Positions 20,477-36,154 of a stretch of 64,000 nt of DNA are shown one piece after another. The translations under genes and the position numbers were made by a program. Under the pieces are notes generated by a model that did not search any database, had not been told where the DNA came from, and was given only the letters and a program-made list of their open reading frames with translations. This DNA comes from Anthoceros angustus (lineage: Eukaryota > Streptophyta > Anthocerotopsida > Anthocerotales > Anthocerotaceae), in the NCBI GenBank assembly GCA_010909165.1, contig MU008183.1, positions 310,001 through 374,000 on the forward strand. Direction: 5' to 3'. Positions within the stretch are counted from its first letter, which is position 1; every line of letters begins with the position of its first letter.

Positions 20477-23400
20477 TCAGAACGATTTCTGCTTCCTCCT
20501 CTTCACGTTCAAAGTCGGGCCAGATTGTGCTAACCGCTTTCCAAGATTGCCTCTCGCTTTGCGCTTATGGGACAGTCCCTCATCAGCCGGCGCATCTTCG
20601 TCAGGCTCGTCAACCGGGACAGCTGTCTTTCTGCGCTTGCGACTCCTACCTGCTGGTGCAATGTCACCCGTAGTCCCCAGGTCGACTGGGCCAAGCTCTA
20701 CGTTTTCCTCCGCCTTTTTCTTCGTAGGCAACCCCATTTCTACTTGAACGTTCTTGAGCAAGTCTTCCCAGGTAATGTTTTCATCATCTGCACTTTCACC
20801 ACCAGCTTCATTCGTAACACTACTTTTCTTTTCACCATCCGTCTCTCGTAGCTCAGAGAGATCTACTTTGTCACCATCCTCCTCTTCTGAGACTTCATCT
20901 TCTGAGACCTCGTCTTCTGAGACCTCGTCTTCACTCCCTACAAATCCATCCTCACTACGCAACTCCTCAAGGGCATCTGCCCCTTCATCTTCTTTATCGA
21001 AGAAGTTTCTTTGAAATGGGACCCTTTGCCTTTGCTGCTTTGCAACAACCTCCTGTATAACTGCTTCTGCTGCAGCCTGCTTGGGTTCACTGTTGTCAGC
21101 GGTCTTCTGCTCTGCACCCTTGGAGTCATCTGCTGGGGATGCTTCCAAAAGCACAGCATCTTTAGCACCTTCTTCGGAACCAGCTGGCTCATGTTCACCA
21201 CGAGGAGGAGGGATGAAGAAAGGGATCCTGCCTCTTTGCCAGTCGAAAAGCACCATCTTCGCTGCTGTGTTCAGATCTGGTTCTCCCCCCTGCATGGACA
21301 AGATGACTAAAGCTGAGAATTTTCACAAGCAACCTACTTCCCCTCTCAGGTGCACGACCCGAAAAAATTTGCGATGTACTACAGAAACATACACGCAACA
21401 GCTTCCCGGATTGGCGACACAGCTGAGTGAGAAAATCTTCGTCGTCCTCCCTGGAAAAATGTAGACCCACTGAGATTGCAGCTCTACAGCAGCAGCAAGG
21501 CAAGAACTTGCGGCAAGAAGTGCTGCAGAAAAATACCACTCCTTTATCTTGTATGCTCGTATGAGATACTCTTTCTTCACTCGTCGTAAAACTTCACAAA
21601 TATGTCCCGTTGCATCCTCCAGGTTTCCCACTCGTACCTGCCACACACGATTTATGATCTTCAGATTGTAGCTTCAGCACCATCAGACTGAGAATGCATT
21701 TCACAAAAAGCTGTGACCACATACCACCCCTTTGAGAACAACATCGGTTTCACTGTCCTGACTCCTATACACCACGCCAGGGCAGTCAATGAGGAATATA
21801 CGCTTCGTTAAGGTGATATACTGCCAAACTTTTGTCTCTCCCGGTATTGGTGCCACCTTACATACCTGCAAGAACCACCCATGCAATGCGCATGAGGCTA
21901 CAAGTAATGAGTAGGATGTAACGGAAAAGCACCCTTGCATATCCCAATTATTTAGTGTACTTCAAGCCTCTCATTCTGCCTTCACTTGCTGCACTCACCT
22001 TCTTAGTCCGCAGAGTGTTGATAACGGATGACTTGCCAACATTGGGGTAGCCAACAAAACCAACTGAGATAGCTTGCTTGTCACTCTTAAGGCGAGCATA
22101 CTGTCTTAAGAGACCAAGAAGTGAACCCTGCATCAAACAGCAAGCAGCCAGAAACATGTTTTGAGTTTTGCCTGCAGACTGACGAGCAAGGCAGAAAGAC
22201 AAAGTAGAGAGAAGATTACCTTCCCAAACGGATTGGTCACACTCGCATGGAAAGCCAAGGTAGGAAACTCCCTGGATAGCGTATGCAGCCACCCTTTTGT
22301 GGCCCAAGATGGCACCAAATCACACTGCCCAACACATCCACATACAGCTGTAATTGAGACGTAGTTTGCAGACTGTAGTAAGCGGGCAGATCATGAGCTG
22401 CTAAACGAGCAACAGCACAACATACCTTGTTTAGCAAGAAAATGAGGTGCTTCTGCTTGCAATTGTCTCGGAGGTGCTTTTCCAGATGGCGACAACGAGT
22501 GCCTTGTGGATCCCGTGCATCAAGTACCTGTCTCAAAAGAAAAAAATTCAGTAAAACGTTTCGGAATTTCTGTGAACATTTAAACACCCAGCTAACCGAG
22601 ACCCAACAACGTGCAGCTCTGACCTGAACAACCACATCCGAGGAATCAACCACCTTGTAAAGCTCCCCCCAAATACGCTTGCTCTGCCCCTTATCAAACA
22701 TGCTGTGCCTTGCTGCATCACGTGCACCGTCTTCGAGCACCGGTCCTTCCCCAGAACTTTTAACCTCAAAAGTGTCTGCCAATATCCCGCAGTCAACGAG
22801 ACAGTCGTGATCCAGGACCTCTAAGTCGGCTCACTACTGAATCCGGAACATCACAGGTACGAGCAAATAAACAGACAAACCTTGCACCCCAGCAGCTCTA
22901 TCTACTAAACTAGCATAGTCTTCTGCAGCCAGCGTAGGTCGTCTGCGTTTCATCTTTGGCCCAAAAGCGGCATCAAACGGTACAAGATCTAAAACACCCC
23001 CTTTCCTTCCAGGTTGCTGGAGCACACAACAATGAGTTCAGAACGGGCCAGAAACCGGTGCCTACCACGGAAACAAACTGGAACAAAGCATGGTTCAACC
23101 TTTTTGTTGTCATTCAACAGGGCAAGCGGCAGCCTCTTCTCTTTCAACACTACGGCATAAGGATTCGCCACTGTAGTTCGCATCTCCTCCCTGAACCTAT
23201 CCAGCTCTTTCTGCCCCACAACCCTTGTGTTTCCTGCAAGCCATCCAGCCACTCTTAAGCAAGCTCCCTCTCACCCACCATCCAGGCAAGAAAATTCACT
23301 CCAGCAAAATCGAAAGCCCACCAAACCAGCGTCTGTCAGGCTGAATCCTGGTGGACGGCAAAGCCTGCGACTGCAGTTCGTGGTGCTTAATGTGCCCTTT

Positions 23401-23550
23401 GCTGTCCCGCACAGGCCGCTTCTTGTACATGTTGAGCCGGCGCACAGTGGCCGAGCTCCTGGCCCCGCCCTTGCCATCCCTGCGCTGCTCATCGAGGGAA
23501 TGCTTCGGCTTCCCTTTCACCGCCGGGGACTTGGTTTTCTTCTTCCCCAT
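20477..23550 (-). CDS. NUG2: Nucleolar GTP-binding protein 2 (NUG2/GNL2/Nog2)
   Basis: Eleven exons from 23550 down: 23550-23322, 23233-23100, 23016-22881, 22775-22624, 22527-22426, 22324-22220, 22127-21999, 21865-21725, 21637-21537, 21450-21393, 21289-20477; 699 residues. The GTPase domain is circularly permuted as in the family: G4 [14 protein letters not shown] and G5 [13 protein letters not shown] come before G1 GYPNVGKSS, the G2 stretch [11 protein letters not shown] and G3 DCPGV. The N-terminus is basic ([18 protein letters not shown]), and the C-terminal exon is acidic, then ends in a basic tail ([12 protein letters not shown]...VKRRKQKSF), as expected for a nucleolar protein. Nog2/NUG2 acts in pre-60S maturation and nuclear export. 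The gene is convergent with the WD40 gene, the two stops lying 161 bp apart. Confidence 0.95.
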
Positions 23551-23797
23551 GCCGCCAGTCCAACTTCCTTCCGAACAGCGTGAAAGGCTCCTCACCGTCA
23601 CCTTCAACAGCTGTAAACCCTGACCTACCCTAAACATTAAACATTAAATAGGTACTGAATATGTACTTATGGAAACAGATGAGCACCACAGTCCGCCGTA
23701 AGCGAGCATGGACGGATCCTTGCGGGCTTTTTGTGAATGAAGAGCAAGGAGAACAAAGCAAGCAAGTGCGAGCCTTGGAGAAGGAGATGGCGTGGGA
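23551..23797. promoter_or_regulatory. Divergent promoter interval between NUG2 and the F-box/Sel1 gene
   Basis: The two start codons are about 250 bp apart on opposite strands, so both 5' leaders and promoters must share this interval. An AT-rich stretch with tandem TAAACATTAAACATTAAAT lies at about 23630-23650. No experimentally defined element is implied. Confidence 0.45.
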
Positions 23798-24686
23798 ATG
23801 AAGCGGACGAGGCAGGCGGTTGGCATGGCGGACCAAGGACGTCGTGGCGATTATGATTTTGCAGCGCTCCCGTTCGATGTGCTGAAGACCATAGCGGGGG
23901 CGTTCACGTGGCCGGACCTGTGGTCGGCGAGCAGAGTGTGCAAGGCATGGCACCAGGGGCTGGCGCCGTTGCGGGAGGGGATGATGCTGGTGCAGTGGGG
24001 GAAGAGGTTCAAGCACGGGCGGGGCGGCGTGGCGCGGAACCACGACAAGGCGCTGGAGAGCTTCACCAAGGGAGCCAAGCGGGGATGCACCGCGGCCATG
24101 GTGGACGCAGGGCTCATGCTGTGGGATCGCGGGAGGCACGAGGAAGGAATTCGGTGGTACGAGCAGGCGGCGGAGCTCGGGGATCCCACGGGCCTGTGCA
24201 ACCTCGGCCTGGCGTACCTGCACCGCGAGAAGCCGGCGGAGGCGGTGGAGTGGCTCGGCCGGGCCGCTGCCGCCGGGAATGTGCGCGCGCAGTACAGCCT
24301 CGCGCTGTGCTACCAGCAGGGCCGGGCTGCGCCGCGAGCGTGGCTATGGCGGCCGCCTGGTACCGCCGGGCGGCCGAGGGAGGATGCGTCCGGGCCATGT
24401 ACAACATGGCGCTGTGCCTGGAGGGGAAGGCGTGGCTGCCAGCACTCGGGAGGTCAGAAGGTGGATGGAGGCGGCCGCCAGATGTGGCCATGCCCGGGCG
24501 CAGTGCGATCACGGCCTCGCCTTGCTTGCGGAAGGAGACAATTGGCAAGCCCTTGCCTTCTTGGAGCTGGCCACCCGCGCCGGAGAAGCCTCTGCGACGC
24601 ACGTCCGGGATATGCTTCTTCGTCAGCTCCCTCCCCAAGAGCGGGCCAGGGCGCTCACTTGTGCCGATCGATGGCGAAGGCGGTAG
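23798..24686 (+). CDS. F-box protein with Sel1-type repeats (At1g70590-like), two frameshifts
   Basis: The N-terminus carries an F-box (FAALPFDVLKTIAGAFTWPD, then LWSASRVCKAWH). Sel1/TPR-like units follow: ALESFTKGAKRGCTAAMVDA, GIRWYEQAAELGDPTGLCNL, AVEWLGRAAAAGNVRAQYSL. The frame then breaks twice. Near 24326 the reading continues one frame over (SVAMAAAWYRRAAEGGCVRA), and near 24430 it shifts again (REVRRWMEAAARCGHARAQC to LTCADRWRRR). Each break is cured by one extra G in a short G-run, so both look like one-base losses. With both cured it matches the plant F-box/Sel1 family along its length, ending DRW as they do. Such proteins are SCF substrate adaptors, with the Sel1 array as likely target binder. 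The start may be 23798 or 23825. Confidence 0.8.
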
Positions 24687-25558
24687 CTAGGTGCGTAGGT
24701 ATTTTTCGCCTCAGTTCCTTCCCGGACGTTCATAAATTTTAAATTATTCTTCTTCCTCCTCCGTTCGTCGGAGAACACACTACCAAGAAACCGGTGTGGC
24801 ATACATATGTTACGTTATGTATCACCCGGTCACTAAAGTTCGTCCCCGGTTTAACCCCAAGTTGACGGGATGTTTTCAGGGTATTTTTGGTCGAATAAAT
24901 GGGGAAAATTATATACGGCGATGATGAAGCGATTCGTTTTTCCCGACTAGGTACATGACAGGTCATGGTCGCTTTCATACCTTCAGTCCCTCGGCCAGAG
25001 AGCTTGACCTTAGGTTTAGGGTTTGTGCACGGATCATGCCCCTGATGGGCCCTAGGATAGCCTATACCCTCAACCGGCCGCGGCCCCGGGAAACTTCCCA
25101 GTCGGAGGAGAGAGGTAATGATGGGTCCAGCACTTCAAGGCAACGCAGACGGACGGACCAACTTTAGTGACCGGCCTGAGGGATGTCCGGATTGCATACA
25201 GAGCTTGAGCTAAGGGGGCTAATGTACAGTTGACAGAAAATGTTTTGAAACAGCTCGAATGAAGCGCTGTAAGAGAAAAGGCCGAGCCATCACCAAAAGT
25301 ATGGTTTTAGAGACGCGTGGAGGCAGAGCCTAAATAAATATCCACGGCCTACCCGGCTCGTCGTGCCGACGTGACTCCGCTAGCAAATGCGGAAGTGACG
25401 CGGCGGGAGGGGGAAAACAAAACCCTCGCCTATAGGTATCATAAACGGTGATTCCGTCAGCAATTGGAACCGTTCGAGCCCGTCGACGCAACCCGTTGCC
25501 CCGCATGCAAGGACATGCTCCAGGATTGCAAGATGGGAAAATTGCCATAATTTAATCC
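24687..25558. other. Intergenic interval between two convergent genes
   Basis: No recognisable gene. The interval holds the 3' flanks of the F-box gene (plus strand) and PRMT6 (minus strand). Short open frames here lack codon bias or motifs. Confidence 0.5.
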
Positions 25559-28775
<3,217 letters not shown>

Positions 28776-30013
28776 GACCGACGGACAAGCGCACCACAGC
28801 AGACTGGAGCCGTGACTCCTCAAAACCTACCTCCCATGCTAACGCCTGATATTGCCGGCCGTGTCATGGTTGCCAGTGCTGTCCCCAGCCGCAGCACCAG
28901 CCTCTCCTCTTCCCTGCCAGCTTCCACCAATCGGGAGTAGCTCGGCAGATCAATCCATGCTGCGGCTGCTCGCGCTTCGACGGCCCAATTCCAAGCTATG
29001 TTGCAACCGGCTGCCGGACGCACCACCGCTCCGACCGGTCACCACACTGTTATAGAATTATGGGTCATTTTCCGCACAAATTTAGTACCCGCCTGGACTT
29101 CATACTCAGATAGAAAAACCGTAGGGGTCACTAGGTAATGCACATATGAGACGTACATACCTAGGTATCTATACCAACGTGGGCTAAAACCAATATATAT
29201 ATGGGATGAGAAACTTATCATCTCAGGGACCTAGGTTGCTTAAGGTAGATAATGGCCGGGGCTAGTTCCCTTGGCCCGGGGTTCTCTAGAGTGCTATTCC
29301 CGACCCTCAGTGTAGATGGGACTTCTCATCTTTGCATATTTATAAGGTCTCCATTTTACCACTATCATGCATAACATTTTCCCAAATATGTAACTATAAA
29401 ACAGCATATTCATATGCACATTATTACGTGATATTAAAAAATATATTTAATAGAAAAAGATGAAATAATCGATCAAACCTAGGACAATGTGGAGGGAGCC
29501 CCCTAAGCTTATTGTGGAGAACTATATATGTTAGCCCAGAGACGTTAGACCAAAAAACTCATCTCAGTATGATGTATTAGCATATGGGTAGGATACATGT
29601 CACTACATAATAGAAATTTTATGTTACTACATATCTCCAAAATAAATTGAAAAAAGGACATGTGTATTGAATGAATGATTTTGTGAAGTACATGTATGGA
29701 TAAATTTTGTTAATTTTCACATACTTCAATATATTACATGGGTACATATGTATTGAGATGTAAATCCATCATTTTGTTCGAAATCGTTTCATTATATTAG
29801 TCATAGTAATTATATAATATTTTTCTATATTCCCTTGATAAACATACACCTTGGGACTGCATAAGCAAGATATAAGAATAAATATTTAGTTAGCTTGTTT
29901 AATTGTTGGATGAATTATCGAGATCTAATAGCTGGGTATGTTATATATGTAGTTGTAGAAGAAATGTTGAAAGTCTTGTTCCCTTATCTCTTGTTATTTG
30001 GTGGAAGCTTTCT
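28776..30013. other. Intergenic, AT-rich, containing a solo retrotransposon 3' end
   Basis: No gene seen. The first 250 bp are GC-rich PRMT6 promoter and leader. From about 29040 the DNA is AT-rich. About 29230-29365 resembles the 3' end of the retrotransposon family (hairpin at 29314-29331, then a degenerate TATAAGGTCTCCATTTT). Confidence 0.5.
29270..29365 (+). mobile_element. Solo 3' end of the non-LTR retrotransposon family
   Basis: The 18-base hairpin AGATGGGACTTCTCATCT (29314-29331), followed by ATTTATAAGGTCTCCATTTT, matches the termini of copies A and D and is identical over the hairpin to the inverted copy at 52681-52698. No coding part remains, as expected of a severely 5'-truncated insertion. 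Confidence 0.6.
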
Positions 30014-31685
30014 ATGGAAGGATTATGGCTTTGGTTGGTTATTGTTTTATTTTTTTGCTCAAGTAATGTAGTATATTCAGGTAAGAATGATGCTTTACTT
30101 GAGAAACATGAAGATGTGATGCATTTTTGCTCAAATTGCTAGGAGTGCAGTGAATATTCTAGAATTCATAATATTGGTCTTGCAATTTATTCAATTATAC
30201 GCAAATGTGGTTGCAGGCTATACAAAGTTCCCTTCTTTCAACACTCTTGATTTGGCACCTAGTCTTGGAAGTACATCAAATTTTACTTGTAAATGCACTT
30301 GTAGGGCCCCTCCCTCACCTACTCCATCCGAGGTTATGGCACCTTCACCTGGTCTATGTAGTTCAAGCAATCATGAAGGCTACAATGGAACCAAAGTTGG
30401 AGGTTTTATAATTGGAAAAGATTATGTGCAGTGGAACGATGATTACAACAAAGATCTGCTTGCAGATGGACTTGAAATATTGACAGGCATAGGTCCATTT
30501 TGCCCTATGTGTGATGCGTTTGCACCAGGCGGTGTGGATTACGGTGGAAATCTTGGTGGTGGTGGTTTTAATGCTGGTGATGGTGGTTTCGGAGGTGGTG
30601 GTGGTCATAGTCAAGCTCGTCAGATTCGGAGCGTGGTTCCTGAACATCGTCGTTGGCAAATTGTGAAGAAAAACAAACGAGTTATAGTAGATATCACAGT
30701 GGAAGACTTTGCAGTTTGGCCATGCCCCTTAGAAGAGGAAGCAGAAGATCCTACCGTCATAAATGAAGATGCATTGGGCAATACTGTTATTGGTTCCGAG
30801 CTTGTAGTTACAGATTTTGTAGCAGAAATAGCATTTATGGCTGCAGGTGGTACTGTAGGTGCTAGTTGGCTAGTACATCATGGTAGCAATGGAGGTGGCA
30901 GTGGCAATACTCCAATTCTTCCCTCTCCAATCTCTAGTGCACCTCCTTCATATGTTGCTCCAACTGTATCTCCACCTTTTGTTCCCTCCATTGCTCCAAC
31001 TCTTTCTCCGCCTCTTAGTCCAGACTTTTCAATTTCTCCAGATATCTCCCCATCATTTTCTCCAGATACCCCATCATTTTCTCCAGATACCCCATCATTT
31101 TCTCCAGATACCCCATCATTTTCTCCAGATATCTTCCCACCATTTTCCCCATCTAATGCTCCTGAGCCAATGTTTTCTCCCTTCAGTGCTCCTCCACCTT
31201 CCAACTCTACTCATCATCATCATCATCCACCACACCCCCGTCCTCGTCCTCGTCCTCATCCTCACCATCCTCCTCACTCCAACTCTACTCATCCACCACC
31301 ACCTTTCAACTCTACTCATACTCCACCACCTCATTCCAACTCTACTCATCCACCACCACCTTCCAACTCCACTCATCCTCCACCACCTCGTTCCATTCAT
31401 CCCCATCCTCCACCACCTCGTTCCATTCATCCCCACCCTCCACCACCTCATTCCATTCATCCGCATCCTCCACCACCTCATTCCATTCATCCGCATCCTC
31501 CACCACCTCATTCCATTCATCCGCATCCTCCACCACCTCATTCTATTCATCGCCATGCTCCACCACCTCATTCGATTCATCCCCATCCCCCACCCCCTCA
31601 TTCCATTCATCCCCATCCTCCAATACCTCCTTCCAATCCGCATTCACCACCACCTTTCAACTCCACAGCTCCTCCATCACCTTAG
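30014..31685 (+). CDS. Secreted proline/histidine-rich cell-wall protein
   Basis: Two exons, 30014-30080 and 30217-31685; 511 residues. Exon 1 encodes a signal peptide (MEGLWLWLVIVLFFCSSNVV) that is only visible once spliced. The mature N-terminal 230 residues are unique: a Cys cluster (FTCKCTC), a segment GGFIIGKDYVQWNDDYNKDL, GPFCPMCDAF, a Gly-rich patch and KRVIVDITVEDFAVWPCP. From residue 255 the protein is Pro-rich: four FSPDTPS units, then Asn-Ser-Thr-His-Pro segments, then about nine units of HPHPPPPHSI. This resembles extensins and other hydroxyproline-rich wall proteins, except that His replaces the usual Lys/Tyr. The N-terminal domain is unrecognised, so the function beyond the wall location is open. 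Confidence 0.75.
31040..31620 (+). repeat. Coding microsatellite/minisatellite of the Pro-rich protein
   Basis: Two arrays: a 21-bp unit (four copies, about 31045-31130, SFSPDTP) and a 30-bp unit (about nine copies, 31380-31620, PPPPHSIHPH). All units are multiples of three and the frame stays open. Confidence 0.85.
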
Positions 31686-33125
31686 TCCGTTCATCCCCAA
31701 CCTCCACCGCCTCACTCCAGTCATCTCTAGCCTTGCCTCCATAGCCTCACTCTACTCATCCCTAGCCTCGCCTCCACCGCCTCACTCCATTTATCCTCAT
31801 CCTCCACCTCTTGGAGACTCCATTTATCCCCATTCTCCACCGTATCTCTCCATTCATACATCTTTCCACTTATTTGATATAGGTTCTCCAAAATTCATCC
31901 ACTAGCTATATAACCTCACCATATCTTCTCTTGCCTCCTTTTTGGACCCCTACACATCGATAGTATAATATGTTCAATGATTATATGGTATGGTTCAATA
32001 TTTATGCTTCCAAGCTTAAAACATTATATTATCTCTTACATCGATGGTCTTGCTGGAACTCTACTCTCCTTATTCTTTGTTCCCTATTTAAAATGGACTC
32101 ATCCTTGTTCAATAATTCTATAAATATAAAATTATCCCATCCCACTGCCCCAAGAGGCTCGAGAACTGCTTTCATGGAGGAGGCTTCACGTTTCGAACTC
32201 CAAGCCCTCACCCTCCAATTGTCAACCTCCTCGTTGATTTAACTCTTTTCGGCACAGGTACGTGCCAAATTTTGGCTTCTCCATTCTCCCCATGTTGACC
32301 CATCTTGTAAACTAGCTCCCCTCACCCCTCTCATCTCTATTCGAAGATGCCTATATGCCAACATTGTGAATCGTACACCCAAAACTGCTCTGTCCAATTT
32401 CGGTCTTTTTTCTGCTAACATCTAGACTCCTAAGGACCTTCGTGCACTATGTATGTCTCCCCTCCTTTCTGATCAACCGGAACTCGGAGTCTCTGGTACC
32501 CTCTCATCGAAAGTGCCCGTCAACTTCTAAGGTATCCCTCCCAGCAGCAGTGAGCTGAGTTCTTTACCTCCGACCCCCGTGGGTCTAACGGACTTATGTG
32601 GTAGGCTCTCCAATTCGGTTGACCCACATTTCTTGCTCTTCACTGTGATGCTCCCTATTTATGATCCTCGTCTAATTTTTGTTTTGCTGGTGGAACTCAT
32701 TAAAGTAGAGGTGCTCCAGATGGCTTGTCATAACACTCTGAAATTTAAAGTCATTGCCCCACACTTACCACAATTCGTGGTTAAACATCCTCCTGAGATT
32801 AACTCAATCTCGCCCAACCTTCCCTTCACTGTTCAGTTCTCCCAAGCCTTGTATAACGCTATGCAGGGTGAGTGGAGTGAGCATCGACTATACAATTTTT
32901 GGGTCTCCGCACACGCTGTTCGCAACATCCGCTTAAACACATACACAAGGCACTCTCCGTATTCCACCGAACGTCAACCTGCTCCTTCACAATCTACTCG
33001 AACAACAAGCCATCTTGGACATTATGAAGTCATCTCTGGCCTAGTTTCTTGTGCGAAGGCAACCTTCTTAGATTCAGGTCAGTCAGCTGTAGACTCATTC
33101 GGCTTATTCGAGTATTCGGAGTAAT
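31686..33125 (+). other. Degenerate sequence, possibly further retroelement remains
   Basis: The Pro-rich repeat pattern decays past the stop to about 31850. From 32080 to 33125 one frame reads open in pieces (to VDSFGLFEYSE at about 33120) with several stops. Its style, C-rich runs and the LINE endonuclease remnant downstream suggest a decayed mobile element, but I recognise no domain. Confidence 0.35.
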
Positions 33126-33679
33126 TTTAGTATAGTGTATTCTCTCTTTATGATTTATCGAGCTAATTTATCACCCAAAAAAAGAAAATGCTATAAATAT
33201 GGTAATTGATTAAAAAATATAATATTTCTTGGAATTTGACACATCTTTTTACCATCGTAGTTGATATAATTATTAGGCACTTGCTCCCTAATAGATTATT
33301 TTTTTGGGGTATAGACCATTAGGAAAAGTTAAAAGTAATTTATAGAATTTGGCACTTCAAAATATGTGTATATATATGACATAGGATTCCTCTACACAAA
33401 AGTTTTAAGCATATAGTTTTGTAAAATTTAAGCACTAATAGGAAAAATATTCATATTACGAGATAGAAGTACATATTATTTTTGTCGAATGGACATATCA
33501 ATTACGGTATGTTGCTACTTAAAGTGAAAATCAAGAAAATAGTAACTATTATTTTCTCCTATTTGCTATCTCATTATGAGTGGATCTTTGATTATATCAT
33601 ATTTTTCAATTTTATATCGCTTTAAATTTTATTCCAAAATACTAGATAGTCTACATGAAATTTCCTTCTCATTGTTAGC

Positions 33680-34810
33680 TATTATTGCATGTGTTCCCCC
33701 ACTGCGATTTCGCACCCGCAATGGACTCCTATCCTCCCCTCTCCCAGTCTCCCCACTCGCCCTAGGGTCCTCACTTATGTTAACAAAAGTATTTGTTCTA
33801 GTAGTATTTCTCCCCGCTAGGACCTCTTTAATCATCTTGATATCCAATGTGTCCAGGTCTCTTGCCCAAGTCAGGTCGTTCACTTTGTTAATCTCTACAA
33901 TCCCCCTGACTTTGATAGTACCATTCGCATTCTCACACCCCATGCCTCCTTCCTTTCCCACCATTGTTTTACTCTCAGGGATTTCAATCTCCATCATCCT
34001 TTGTGGGAATCTTCTTCATCTAATGAAATCATTTCCTCGGCGGCTGATGAGTTTGCCCTCTTCATTAACACCACTCCTCTCTTCCTCCTAACTCCGCCAG
34101 ATTGCCCCATTTATGTGTCTTCCTGCAATAACCCTTCTACTTTGGATCTAACTCTTTCCTCTGATGATGTGCGTCACTTGGTACACTTCTGTAACATTCT
34201 TCCTGATCTTGAGGCAGAGTCTGACCACAAAGTTATTGGTTTAATCCTCACTATTCCTCCCTCCTCACAACCTCTCCCCCCTCCGTCTCCACCCCGCCTT
34301 AACGGTAGAGCTGTTGACGGGGTCAAATTTTTCTCCACTTTAGCTGCTGAAATTTCCACTAACTTGGTCGGTTTAGGTCTCCCTCAGACCCCCTCTCAGA
34401 TTGATCACCTAGTTGCGCAAGTCACCTCTCTCTCCAAAGGGCACCCCCTCCAGCGCGCCTCACCTCCATGCTAAACCTTGGTGGTCTCCTACCCTGTCCT
34501 CTTTGCGTAAGGGACTAGCTCGGGCACGCTGGATTATGCGCACCACTAATAGTTCATCGGACATTGCGATTTTTCGGACAGCCAGAAATGAGTACTTTCG
34601 TATGGTAAAATTCTTGCAGAGGCTAACGACTCAGATATTTGGAGGATTTATCGGACTACTTAGAGGCCTAGTGCTGTGTCTGGTGCTGATTTATTTGGTT
34701 TTGCTTCTAACTGCGTGGTTTTCCCCCACCCCGTTGAGGGGTGTTACTTCACACTACTATTCCTTACTCACCACAACAAAATGGTCGTGCGGAAATACAA
34801 AATAATAACG
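33680..34810 (+). mobile_element. LINE remnant: AP-endonuclease domain and linker
   Basis: Read in frame with two or more stops and shifts: LTYVNKSICSSS, VHFVNLYNPPDFDSTI, then LRDFNLHHPLWESSSS (33976-34022) and LTLSSDDV...SDHKVIGLIL (34150-34250). DFNLHHPLW and SDH are the catalytic-loop motifs of the endonuclease/exonuclease/phosphatase fold in LINEs; the Gly before DFN has become Arg. The linker KPWWSPTLSSLRKGLARAR (34461-34530) normally precedes the reverse transcriptase, which is missing. This family is distinct from copies A-D, which use a restriction-like endonuclease. Confidence 0.75.
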
Positions 34811-35060
34811 GTATATAGGTAGCCGGTGTTGGTTTTTACAGAATTGCGATGTGCTAGTAGCGAGAAACACTCGATAAGCTGAGGCAGGCTCCCCTTGGAC
34901 CGTTTATTCTAGGCGGCACCGCTTCCTGATAGAACAGAGAACCCAGGCATTCTTCATCTAATTTCGTGAGGTCGATCCCGAGGATGATGTAGCGGCTGCG
35001 TCGACTACATCCTTGAAGGGATCAGGACCTGGCACGCCTTGGACGAGTGTCGGACACGCC

Positions 35061-36143
35061 ATGGCAGGCCTCCTCAAGCTGTTACGGGAGAAGGGTATTG
35101 TCGCTTTGCTCAGGGAGGCAAAGCAGAGCGGTCTTGTGTAAGTCTGGGATGAGCTTAGCTGCGGGCCAGCTTGTTTCTAGCAATTGTCAAGGATCGTATG
35201 GAATGCTGATGGTATGCTCTGATTTTGATTCGGTAGTTTGGCGTCTGTTTAGCTGTGGCAACAGCATGGTAACAGATCTCTCGTCTCCCGTGCAGGAAGG
35301 GCATTATCGATGGGAACCTGTTGTAAGTATGCTGGAGCTCTTGCCCCTTCTTGTGTGCTGGAAGCTTGTTGCTTTGTCCCGGTCTTGGATTGAGGTTTGG
35401 CACGTAGATGTTGTACACGGGGTCCGTGAAATTTTGTTAGGGTTCGGTTACGCTTGAAAAGAGGTGGTGTGTCGAAATTGTCGGCCTGGTTGAAGAGGTA
35501 GGTAGGGTTGAGTGCGAATCGATGGTGAGGTTGTTGTGGTGGATGCTTGGGGTTCTTAAAGGCACACCAAGTTGCGGGAATTCGATGGAGCCAAGCTGAA
35601 GGGAGTTGATCGGTTTGGCAACAAGTATTTTGAGAAAATTGCCAACACGCAGTTTGGTGAGTTGGTGTGGTTCACTGCCCTGCAATTTTTCTTCTGCACG
35701 AGAACTTTATGGTAGGATTGTCTTGCACAGTGCTACATCCGCTGCTGCGAAATCCCTTGTGTGCAGGAAGACATCGATGGGTAGAGTACGGTGACAAGAA
35801 AGCTTACGATGCTTCTTCAGTGCCACCAGAGTGGCATGGCTGGTTGCACTACATCACCGACCACACCCCTGAAGAGGTGTGTACCTTCACATCCCCTTTC
35901 TCTTATCCCTCCCATGTAACCATGCCTCCCTTCCATCAATCATAGCATCTGGCCTCCGCGGTTTGGTAACATCTTCCTTCCTCCCTAATGCAGCTTAAGG
36001 GCTTAAGGCCAACACGCTACGGGGTCGAGCACCGGCCAAATCAAACAGGCGAGGGAGATGATGTGATCTACCACCCCAAGGGCAGTGTAACGAACCCCAA
36101 GCAGCGTGACTGGAAGAAGTACGATCCATGGCAGCCTAGCTAG
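35061..36143 (+). CDS. NDUFA12: NDUFA12, complex I 17.2-kDa (B17.2) subunit
   Basis: Five exons: 35061-35137, 35296-35322, 35562-35656, 35767-35876, 35994-36143; 152 residues, normal for the plant subunit. The N-terminus is [20 protein letters not shown]. The family core is [53 protein letters not shown] and [16 protein letters not shown]. It is an accessory subunit on the matrix side of the NADH:ubiquinone oxidoreductase membrane-arm/peripheral-arm junction in mitochondria. Exon 2 is only 27 bp; its sequence ([10 protein letters not shown] across the junctions) and phase support it. Confidence 0.92.
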
Positions 36144-36154
36144 TGTGCTGTCTA

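Noticed and set aside
25440-25500. Possible tRNA B box (GTTCGAGCCC)
   Set aside because: No pairing T-stem, A box or acceptor stem at the right distance.
30878-31905. Other-frame and antisense open frames (Leu/His-rich, Met/Trp-rich) over the Pro-rich gene
   Set aside because: Shadows of the repetitive coding sequence; the Pro-rich frame alone joins in phase to a signal-peptide exon.
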